Assembly: GCA_009869945.1 (NCBI GenBank)
Contig: WIXG01000163.1
Span: forward strand, 104,152 to 168,151
Direction of reading: 5' to 3'
Length of the DNA: 64,000 nt
Source: Mesaphorura yosii
Lineage: Eukaryota > Arthropoda > Collembola > Poduromorpha > Tullbergiidae
Of this stretch, positions 28,101 to 40,100 are shown in pieces (positions within the stretch are counted from its first letter, which is position 1; each line of letters opens with the position of its first letter). Position numbers and translations under genes: made by a program. Under the pieces are notes generated by a model. It saw only the letters and a list, made by a program, of their open reading frames with translations, searched no databases and was not told the origin of the DNA.

Positions 28101-31100
28101 CACTTTTCCTTCGCCGTGCGGTGCGGTGCGGCAATAATTCCAGAATTCCTGGAACAGGAACGCTGAACGCACACGCGTGTGAATGCATATTGTTTACGAG
28201 TATGAGGTGCCTGGCGCTGAGCACTGAGACTTGCCTGAAAATGAATTTGCTTTTTCCTCGTTTCGTTCGTTGTAAATTTCTGGTCCTGTTTCGGTTTGAA
28301 AACTCGGAGCTTCCAGGCGAGAGCGAGCAATGTGGCTGGTGAAAGCCTTACAAGTTCCAACTTATTGATTTTCTTACAGCACTGCCGTCTTGCTATGTTG
28401 AAAATTTGCCACTGCCAGTGCTCGAGCTTTCTTTCTGCAGCAGCACGGCACAGCCCAAGTCTAGGCCGTTATTAGTCTAATACACACGCACGCACGGCGT
28501 ACGCATACAACAAAGATCCAGTCCGCGATCCCCTTCCACGAAGCAGCAGCAGCAGCAAACCAAAACTCATTTCCCCTCTTTCATTCAGTCTTTCCATTTT
28601 TTACTTTCGCTTCCTCATTTTCTCTAGCCAGGAAGCGGATAGAACAGATTTTCACTGCTGAGGCTTCGGTCTTGGGTCTTACATCAGACTCTCACGCTGG
28701 CACTTGTCCTCTTGTGCCGCTGCTTCTTCTGCAGTGTGCCTTACTTTAATTTAATGTCGGGTTATTATCTTGTACATGAGCCATGGCAATGGGCAATGAC
28801 TGCAACTAGCGACTCCAATTCCCCATTATTCTATTATGATCTCCTCTCCACCGACGTACGTACAGCGTGAACACGGGCTTCTGCTGCTTTTATACACTTG
28901 GCTGAATTAAGGAGAAAGTATAATCCATTTTAATTTTTCTTAATTCCAATTCACATTCAGGGCGCGTACGAAGTACTCCATCGCGCTGTGTAATAATAAT
29001 GCTGTAGCACTACAATGGGCAATGGACTGGGCAGCAGGCTTCGACGAGAGGCAGGCAGACCACGAATAAAATTAATCCAGTCCGGCTGCCAGCCGCGAAT
29101 TTGTCATCAAATAAAATAAATCCCTACAGCAGCAGTACTTTGGCTTTGGCCGGCTTTATTGCATTGCGTAATCCGCTGCATTTTAAATGTGGGTGCATTC
29201 AAGTTCAGCACGAAGTCGGGAATCGAAATCGAAGTCAAGTTCAGGCAAAGCCCATTTTATGAATAATTAAATTAACGGATCGCATTCGCATTCCCGGACG
29301 CGGACGTGATTTCTTCTCGAGAAGCCAGCACATAAAAGGACGAGCGCAGAATGCACCGCGAACAAAATAAAAAATTTATTATTGCCGTCTTTGTTTAACC
29401 AGCAGAAGAATAAAGTTGAATTGGACGAAAACGGAACAAATTCCAATTTTTTCCATTTCGGCCGACGACTAATAAAGCCACCGTCGAGAAATCTGTTGTC
29501 TCGGCCACTCGGTGCATTGAATTGAATTTTGGGCTTCTTTTTCTGCGCTCTGATTTTATTTGTACTTTCCGTACTCCATTTATTACTTTCTTTTGCTGCA
29601 CTGCACGTTACTTAAGTTTATTGTATCGTATTTGCTTGCTGCTCGCTGTTTGCTACTTTCTTTCAATCTCCTCAGCGACCGAGCCTATTTCGAGGAGTAT
29701 TTCTTTAATCCATTAAATAAATCAATAAGTTTGATTCGTACGCACGCTTATTACTCGAGTGCGGCTCGGAAACAATGAAACACGAGGCGAGAGCAAGAAA
29801 CAATGCTCACAGCAACAGCAGTGGCTGCTCTTGAAACGGCCAGCACTTGCACGACATGGAAAGTCCACTTGTGAGTGATTCCCGTTCGCGTTGTTCTCGA
29901 GAGCAGGCAAGCAGCAATACAGCAATTAGTTGTGTCTGAATGCGGAGTGCAAACACGAGACACGAGAGGCCGAAACGAAGCGCACAGAGTCCGCTTTCGG
30001 CGGCTGGAGGGAGAAATGCAACGCAGCTGCAAGTGCATCTCGACTTTTCTTGGCGTTAGCAAGAGCCGACGCCAACCGAGAGATGAGTTGTTATTTGCAC
30101 CAGACAGCGGCAGCGGCGGACAGCGCGTGGATGTTTAGTACGTGAAATCACTGCTTGCCGCTGCTGCTGCCGGTTGAGTTACATTCCAGTGAGTGGCATG
30201 GCGTGGCGGGCATTAAGCGGAATTTGTGTGGTGAATGACTTGAGTTCAAATGAGCTGGAACCCTCTTCGGCGGCGCGGCGGCCACACACTCCAAAACATT
30301 AACTCGTAAATCAGAAATGAAACGATGACGAGACGGCGAGCAGGCAGAGAAGGCGAGAGAAGGCAAGGAGAGGATGAAGATCCAGTCCAAGAAGGCAATG
30401 GCAAGGGGCAAGACTCTCCTCGTTTTCAATAATCCCAGAGCAGCAAAGAAACCAGCACAGCCGTGGCTATGGCAGAAGCGACATGCGGCAGTCATTCTGT
30501 GGCAATTGGCAATGGCCAACTAAATGCTCCGAATCGCCCAAGTCGTGTAAAATTCAAGACAGACGCCGACCTCCGAGCATCATTTATTTATACCAACATA
30601 AAAATGCAGTTTATCCTTTCCAGCAACTGGAAACTGGAAATCGAAACTTTTCCAGGGCCAGAATTTCTTGTCGTCGTATTCGTCAAAGTCACTTGTTTAC
30701 GCTGTCAGAATGAACGCTTACGCTTACGCTGGCTGTACTCAAATGGTAAACTTGGTTGGACGGACGTGAAAGGCCCGTCTAAAACTTTGTCGCGGCGCAG
30801 ATTTACTCGCAAACTTCTTTCCTAAGACGGCAAGACTTGCGACGGCGACTTGCGATGGGATGCGATGCAAGTGAGTATTTATAGTATTGCATTGAAATTG
30901 AATGAAAAATCGATGGCCTGCCTCTGCCCAACCCTTTCGAGTGCGGCACTGAGCAGCAGCGTGTCTGTCCTGGCCGTGAGTAAAATGCTGAGAAAAAGTT
31001 GTACTTTTGCCTTAAATTCTATTTTAGAGTTTCTATTGCCATTTTCACGTTGTGCTCCTGCTTCTCCGTCTGCTTTCCTCGCCGCTTTTCTCGTCTATGA

Positions 31101-34100
31101 CGGCATTGGGATTCTTTGCTGACTCGAGACTTCATCGCATATCGCGTGGCTTGCATTCTTTCGACATAACTCGCTCTCTCTTTCACAGCAAAATATTGCT
31201 ACCATTCCCGCTGCTTCGGAGAAGGCATCGCACTGCACATTTCCGAAGCATTCCACTCGCAGGCTGGCAGGCAGGGTAGAAAAGTAAAAGCAATACAAAC
31301 TGTAAAACATTGGCTTGATGCATGAGTTGTTAATCTTTGGGAGTGGCTGCCTCTCCGCCTTTTCTCTCTTTCTCCGATGTGTTTACCTAATTTCATTTCT
31401 GCTGCTGCGCCCGCTCTGTCTTGTCTTTAACTCTTTTATTATTTATTATCCATCATCAGCACTAATAATCACGACGATGCGGCGATGGAGCGGAGCTCCG
31501 ACCCAAAACGGCAAAACCCTCGCATAAAATTCCAAGAACAAGAATTTGCATAATTGGCACAAAAGTAAATTTTTCTCACAAGTCCCTATGTTTGATCAAA
31601 GGCGATTAATTAACGGCGAGATTCCTTGGACTTTCGGCGGAGATTAATCAGGTTATAATTATCGTCGTCGTTGGATTGCGTGCAACAAACCAAAACAAAC
31701 CAAGCCAAAGATACTTAATAATTAATTACATACATCGCTGCTGCAGTCTCTACTCGGTGCTCACAGGCAAAAATCTCGCGAGGCCGAAGCACTAACACAC
31801 ATTCGCTTGGTCCGATTATCTTGATTTGTCAGTTTTTCTAACGCGCACGAATTCCGAGGCAGCCGAGCCGAGGGTCTGGCAAATGTGTGAGAACAGAACT
31901 CGAAGGGATGGCGAGCGAGCGAGTACGTAAAAAAAGCTGCGCCGTGTTGCAGCCGCAGTGTGTTTAAAATATATGCACATTAATTACTACCTTCGGAGCA
32001 GACATATTTTCATCTTTCTTTTGAATAAGCATGTGAAGAAACGCAACAGTAACAACTGCAAAGGCAAAGGCACGTCGAGGCGTACTCGTTTTCTGAAGCC
32101 TGGTACTTAAATGGATGAATTATTATCGTGAATAGTTGTACAGATGCGAAGGAGAGGCGAGCGTACGTGCAGGCGAGTACCAGAGCAAGATAAGCGTCGA
32201 CGTCGATTGTTGCCTGCCTGCCTGGTTATGGGTTAAACTATTTTCTGGGCATTATAAAAGGTTAAGTGCACCATCATCGACCGAGAGAGCACTGCGCTTT
32301 ATTCTACGCACAGGGTTTCACAGGCCCACTCGACGGTCTCTCCGCTCGGCTCGGCTCCGCTTCTCCGGTCTTGGTTTTGTGTGACAGGTGGTAGTTGAGA
32401 ATTTCAACACTTACGAAACTCTCGATTTGAAACAAAACTCGTATAATGCGCGCTACGCTGGATGAAACGTAAAATGGAAAGATTCCAACCCCTTTTTAAA
32501 TTTAGGCTCTCAAGAGTGCATTGTTGCGTACTGCTTTCGCGTATTGAGTGTGCGTGTTACCTCTGACAATATCCAGCGCTGCTCAACAATTGGAAACTGT
32601 CCACGGCAATATCCGATACAATGGGACGAGACGAGACGAGACCGTGATGACGGCCGAGAAGATTGACTCTTTGTATTGTGTCGATTGTGGGCCTGAATTG
32701 CCCGTGAAAACGCGTGGTTTGGAACGTTGAGACGAGCACAAAAGAACTTTCAATTAAAACATCACTTTCGGGTCTGAGAATCGCAGCGCAGCAGTAATGC
32801 ACAAGTCAAAGTCATCTTCAGACTGACCGACCGACTCTCAGCGCAGCGCTGCAGATTATTCGTGGTTCGTGCAAAGACGCAAAGTTTCCGATGCGCACAT
32901 GTCCTGTGCATGGAATGTCACCCGCGCACTGTTCACGCACTACGGCTGTCTGACCGGACCAGAAACTTTGGCCCGGAGGAAGGATATTTGGTTTTTCAAT
33001 GGAATCCAGCCTTGAGAAGACGAAGACACAGAACTGACTGAGATTATGGAATTTGAATTTTGTGAATCTGAGCGACTTCCTGCGTCTTTCCAGATTTCTT
33101 CAGTAGTAAGAAACTTGGAGTTTGTCAGCTTGTGAAGAATGAGTCAAGCTCCAAGAACAAACATCCGGTCCGAGCACAAGAATGCCTGCTTCTGCGGTCC
33201 AGCGTACAAAACTTTGATATGATAATCGGCCTGACTCTGGCTTGCTTCAGTTTTCAGTTTTCAATGAATCGCTGACAATTTCAGGCTCCACGATGGCATT
33301 GTGGGTTGGAGTTCAGGCATGTACAAGTCTCAGTCTCTGCCTTTGCCTCTGTCCAGTGCGTTATTGAATCGATACTCACACTCTCGGTTGTTGTCATCTA
33401 CGCACAGCGCGCGTACGCGTCGTGGAGCAGCGAAGTGACAGGCAGACACGACACGACAAGTCGAGCACGAATTCCCAAGCGCAGTTTGTTTATTCATAAG
33501 CAATTAATAAAATGTAGATTAATAATGTTATTATGTGATCGAATGAGGACGAGCACGAGATGCACTGCAGAACGAGATCAATACCGTGCCTGTGCGGTGT
33601 GAAACAGTCAGTCCACTAAAAACACGAGCACTGCGTCTGTGAGGAATGCGAGTTGCGAGTCACAGTCAGTTGAACGGGGTTCCTCGTCTTTCCAAAGCCA
33701 GAACTGAACTGCTGCGAACGATGTGCGACCGAGATCGTTTGCTCTGCTCTGCTCAGAGTAGAAAGAAAGAAAGAACCATCGACCCTCCATCGTAGTACGT
33801 AAAGCACAGAAACATAGTAGCATCGAGTACGCTGCGTGGAGAACGAAGCTGGCTGGAATCCCTTTCCAGTGCACGATTCACGCACGCATTGTTGAGATGC
33901 ATGCATCGAGCACGAAGGAGTACGAAGAAGAAACCCCCGTCGCCTGCCTGCTTTCCCAGCAGCGAATATATGCGAGAAGTTGAACCAGCTCAGAGCAGTG
34001 GAACAACGCTGGACAAGCTCGTCTCGCCACTTAACTTACACAGGCAGACACAAGAAAAAGAAACCGTTTCCAGCTTCTCAGCCTATGCGAAGCACGCACA

Positions 34101-37100
34101 ACATTCGCCTTCAGGAATCGGTGTCTGCCTGCCTGCCTGGTCTCCGTCCCGAATGAACCTGATCTGGTACAAATCACGGACTCCAGACTTTCTGCATACT
34201 GCATCGCAACGCCGAGGAAGGAGGCTTAAGAGAGTCAACAACTTGAGCACTCGCCGGGCGCTCCTAACGCCAGCCAGGCCAAGCCAAGTCCGTTAAGCCC
34301 CCGTCTTCAGTGTAATGAAGTAAATTGACGAGTACTGCTGCACCGCATTGCTTTGGCAATGCAACTGTGACCTGACGCATTCGCCCGTATTTCGCAATCC
34401 CAAGCTAGAATTACTCATGTGGTAATTAAAACCAGAGCAACGAGCTGTAAACCGCGTCGTGAACCGACAAAAGGTTTGCAAAGTCATTCAAATGCGTCAT
34501 AGAATGTAAAAAGCCATAAAAGTTTACAGCAAATTGTCTCGAGCAGTTTACAAATTCCTGCAACACTCGGTAATCAAGCTCGCTCACGCGCTGACGCTGA
34601 CGCAGTAACTGAAAGGAAAGCTGATCTCAAATTAAACGTGTTCGTAGTCCGCATGACTCATTGTTTCGATTTCTGAGAGAGGCTGGCTGACAATGGTGTG
34701 GTAATTGCCGGCACGGCAGCAGCAGCAGTGCAGATAAACTCATCAGGCAGTGCCGTGTCGCCAGAACTGCGTGAATGATGAAAATAGGGAGACAGAAACA
34801 GAAACAGACGCACACAGGCAGAATGAATGAATGAAAGCTGAGTACAATGCGTAAATTCTGAAGTGACAATGCGCCTTGTTCACGGCTACAGCGGCAACAT
34901 GTAAATAAATCCTGCAGGAGCACCAGAAGAAAGCAGAAGCAAGAAAGTAAAAAATGTACGGCAAAAAAGAATGATGAATGACTTTTCATTACTTTTACTC
35001 ATCTTTCCCTCTCGTGCTTGCATTCGCGAATGCGTACCCAACAGAAAGCAGCGGATCAAGGAGCAAGCAACATTAGAAGACTCGTGTTCTTATCCTCGCA
35101 CTGCGCTTGTTTAACAAAAACAACAAAAACCTCTAAACTGTAATATAACTCAGCGAGAAGTCTCCTGCAGCCCTGCCGCCGCGTTCTCCTCGCCCGTCCG
35201 CCCGCGTGGGTTTGTGCTCGTTATTGTAATATTTTGTCAGATCAATACGAGCGCAGTGCATTTCCACAAAGCGAGAGCCTCACTCAGACTACTGCGACCG
35301 AGGAGCCGACCACAAAATAAGAGCTAACTGTAAAATATATGCGTACCAAATATGCAATCCAAATTCCTGAATGAATGCCAGACAACGACGACGACGACGA
35401 CACTATTAAAACTAATTGCATTCACCCTTTGGTCATTTTACAAATGCCGAGTTCGGGTCTGGAAGTCTGGAATGCATGGAGGAGGCTTTGGCTTGGCGAG
35501 GGTCGCCGCACATAATTACCGCTGCACTGCGATGCAGATCGATTTCATACAGCCCAGACTGAATCCAACTAAGTCAGCCAGCCACTGTTAATCCGCCTAA
35601 TCCATTAGAGTGTGGGTTCGGGTCTCCAAAACTGTCGGGCAAAATGCAGTCGTCATGTAAAGGTTCAGGTAGTCGCCCAGCAAGGCGAGGCGAGGAGAAA
35701 AATCGTACTCATAAATGAATGATCGGAAAGGGCACGCAATGCAAGTACAAACAAGACGACAATTCATTCGCTCGCTGTAAATGCATGTGTAATTTAATAC
35801 GAGCAATGTGCACTAAGCACGGCTCGGCGTACAAATGTATCCATTTAACTGTCGACCAGAGTGGCTTGGCTGTAAAAGTGTCCCTTCTTAAGTTATGTAT
35901 ACAAATCACACTCACACGTACGCACATTCACGCTCCGGTGCGTTTGTGTGTAAATGGAAGCCCTTAAGTACCCCAGCAACAATGCCCAATGCGCAACGGG
36001 TATGAGACCGGGTTTCGGTTCAGGTGCTGTTTGATTAGACCAGCAGCAGCAGCCAGCCAAGCCATGAAAAGGTTTCTAAACGCACAGCACAGAAGCGCAC
36101 GGCCCGCTGATTGTGTACTTAACAAATGCTAATGACACGACAATTTTTATAAATGTCCCGTCCTGGCGTTATTAATGGCGATGATGATCATTTCCCTTAA
36201 TGCAAGCCTTTTAAGGTCTCCGGCTGAAAGGCCTGGCTTTTCTTCATCATTCATACGCGGGCCAGCTCGGAGCGCCTGCGACGGTTTTATGTCATGCATT
36301 TACACGTATCATTTCACATTGCAGCAACACCAGGCACATTTCTAGTTCTCGTGTGCTGTGTTGGCACCTGATTACAACGAGCAGGAAAGGATTTCCAGCG
36401 CCCGAGTCTCGGGCTCGAGTCGTCGGTTCCACATGAGCAATTAAACTGAATGGAAGCCACTCGAATGGCCATGGCCAATAACTCGGCCCAGGCACGGCAG
36501 CTACGCACGACATTCCAAAAATTGTGCACTCATGAATTGCGTCCGTATTGCGTCATTGTGTCGTTCGATTCCTCTTCCGCATTCGTCATTCCCAACGCAC
36601 TTGCATGCAAAAATTCGACATAACATACATGAATTTAGGACTTTGGTTTCAAAATCTAATTTCGATTAATTTGAAGTTGCGGCGCGGAGTTTAATCCTTT
36701 TATCACAGTCGACTCGACGTAGCAGCAGAATGCAGAATCTTTTGAAAGTGGAGGCGGAATTTTACTTTCCCATTTCATTTCAAGGTTCGTTACCTTCCAT
36801 CATCATCATCGCAGTTCGCAGTACTCGCAGGCAGACAGGGCGGACTGTTCTGCACTGCGCCGAGACGACTCGAGAATTGGTCTTTATCTCATCAATTTCC
36901 TTATTTTCTGCTTGATTGTATGACATAAATATGCTTAATTCCGTTCGCCTGCGAGCGAGCGCTGCTGCCTGCTACACAGATGGAGAAACTAAATTAGCAC
37001 TGCACTGCACAGTCGAGTCAAAGCCAAAGCCAAAGCATGGCGAAGGTACAAAGTGAATTACAATTTGCAGCATACTTTCACTGCCGTCCAGCCAGCGTAA

Positions 37101-40100
37101 GGCACAAGCATCTGAATGGGCGTCTATTATGAACTCCATGCACTGAATAGAATGAAAATGACCAATTCAGATTTACAGATTCAACGACTTTGCACTCCAC
37201 TGCAATCCTGTGCCTTGCCTTGCCTGTGTGGAATTCTCATGGGAAACCCAAACTAACCAATTTGGAACGCTTCTTCTCGCTGCCCGACCGCCGAACTTTC
37301 AGCTTCGACTTCATTCTTTCTTCTTGACTGACTCCACACAAAGCAGCAGCGAGCGAGCCAGGGCATGGCACCGCAATTTCCTATTGGCTATTACCCTATT
37401 AATCTGCACGCTGTTGTCCAGCCAGCGGAGTTCGAGTTCGCACAGATTCGACGTTTGACATTCGACGACTTTCAATCTGCGCTAATGTGGTCTGTGCGCC
37501 CGGAACAATGGGTTCATCAAAGAGGAAACAACTATAATTACCTTGCACGGAGTCCATTCATCGTCCATTCAAGTCAAAAACGCAAACTATTTCATCGGCA
37601 TCGCGTTCGCCATCGCGCATTGTTGCACCGCACCGCACTACAGTGTTCATCATCAGCGCGAGTCAAAGTACAGGCAAAAGTTTCAACTCCGGCCAGATGA
37701 GAGAAAGCAGAAAGCAAAGCTCCACGGGCTGGCTGGTCGGCCAGAGAGAAAAACTAATTACAAAAAGTGAATCCAGCCAACCAACTAAAACTCAACTCAA
37801 CAACTCGGTGCAGGCACAACTTTTGACTACGCAACCGCCGCCGCCGCGCACGAACGAGCCAACCGCTGCTGCGATGCGAAACCATTACCATATATTAACT
37901 GTGTACCATCATTATTGTGAAACCGCAAAGAATAACACAGCCGAGTCAGGCCAAGTCAGGCCAGAGACAGGCAGACAAGCTCGAGCGCCAGCGCCAGAGA
38001 GAAAGCCAGCCAGCGTATGGGCGCACGAGCACGAGTGAGATAGCGGCTATATTTTTTCCATCTCATTACCTTCAACTTTGGTTTTAATTATAATTGCATT
38101 CTCTTTACTCGCCGTGCTTCGGCCTGAGCCTGAGCCTCTGCCGCTTCCTGTAGAATCCAGCAGATGAACTCGGCGATAGCGATGAAGACCGGGATGGCAG
38201 CGCAGGCGAAGGCAAAGATGAAGTTAGTGAGTGCATCAAAACTAATGCTTAATGCACAAATAACAACAGGAGAACGCAGTGCAGTGAGGGAAATTAGCCA
38301 AGCAATATTCATCATTTAGAAATTAGTTTTGTGAGCAAAAAGTGCAACACGAATGCAGTTGCCCATTTTTGACTTTGGCTCAGAACCGCGCCGAGGCGAG
38401 GCTTCGCTTTCGCTGCATGCATCATCGCTCTTTTCCGCCTTCCTAAATGAACCGTCATTATTTTAAATGGCCTGCCGTGCCGCCGCTGCCGCGACCGAGC
38501 TTCTGGTCCGGGCCTCAAAATGCGTCGGGATCAACCGCCGTCTTTAATAATTACATCATGATCATGAATATGATTATTAATATTAGCATTAGTGCTTATG
38601 GGCCTACGTGCAAAAGACGCGTCATAAAAGATGCGGCAGCATCAGCACAGCACGCTGAACAGTGGCAGTTACGTAGTTTCAGTTGTGTAATTAATTGTAA
38701 GATGGTTACGATTATGAGAATTACTTTTGTCATTGCTCCGTACGTGTACCGTAATCGGCTGATTCCTGCTACCGTGCTTTACTTTACGAGCCCTCGCCTC
38801 CCGAAGGGCTCCCTGAGGGCCCTCCGCTAATTAAGCATTGTTAGAGTGGCAACTCTGAATTCTGAATTACACACACGCACACGCATTATGACTTTGCCAG
38901 TAATAAAGACATTAGCATGGCATTAATTACAAGACACGAATGCAAGTGAATGAAAGCTGCAAACGACTGCGCTTACCAGCGAATGACTTGTAAGAATATG
39001 GCAGAAGACGCATCTTGCAGCTTGAACAGCTTGCGAATGTCATGAGCGCCATTCCAAGGCGGAGATGATAATCTTTTCCTCTCCGCTATTAAGTAAGAAT
39101 TCCTAATTTGGGTATTCAGAACCAATTCGTATGCGTATGCAGACATATGTATTATTATGCATAGAGTAATTCATTTCATATTTCATTTCGTTGGATTTTA
39201 AGAAAGCGAAGGCACTGAATTGAGGATGAGTTGAAGGCTGTCTGTCTCGCCCGTCCGACTGAATGTGTGAAGTGAATCGGATTATGATTCCTGATGCCCA
39301 TTTTAAATATGTTCTCGGGACGAGGAACAATGCAGGGCGCATGGGCACGGGAAATGTGTGCTGTGCTGGTTTGGTTATTGGGTATTATCGGATCAAAACA
39401 GACAAGACCCACCTGGATGGATGAATTCCTGGTCTGTGTATGTTTTTCTTATTCTTGTGCGTTGCGTTGCGCTGCCCCGGGACGAAAAAGAGGAAAGAAG
39501 AACGGCAACGAACGAAGAGAATGGGACCGAGACCGGAATTTCAAGATTAAGAAATGGGATCGCGGTGCGTGAAATGGATAAGTTCTTAAGCACCAATGCA
39601 GCGCATTGATTTACAATCTATATTCTATTTCGGGCTGTTATTTTTGTGCTGCTCATACATTTAATAGAATAACAGAATACTAAAATGATGAAGACAGCGC
39701 CCTGCTCACAAACTACAAACTCGAGCAAGGGCCCAAACGAAGGAACCGACATCCTTTTCGTTTTCGCTCCTCGCTCTCTTCACCTGAGAAAGCACACTTC
39801 GCCCAGATGGTCAGTCAATTTACCATGTCGGGCCAAAGAAGCCTGGAAGCGTGAGCTCAAGTTAGCTGTACTGGATTTGCCTTCTTCATTACTACCGCTT
39901 CAATCAGGAGTCCGGATCTCGTCTCCATCCAAGTGCACAACGCGTCAAGCATCGTGCATCGCGTATCGGTTAAATTCAAAATTCATACTCATCAGTCCAT
40001 GTATGCTTGATTTGAAAACATGAACCCTTTCTCATTTATGACGCTGCATTTTTGTTGCTGCTCCTGCCACTGCTGTGCCTCGTCTATCTTCGTTTTGTTC

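Noticed and set aside
32246-32256. TATAAAAGG-type TATA box on the plus strand (also 43301 plus and about 28890 minus)
   Set aside because: Such words are expected by chance in AT-rich DNA and none is followed by an exon or a clear initiator.
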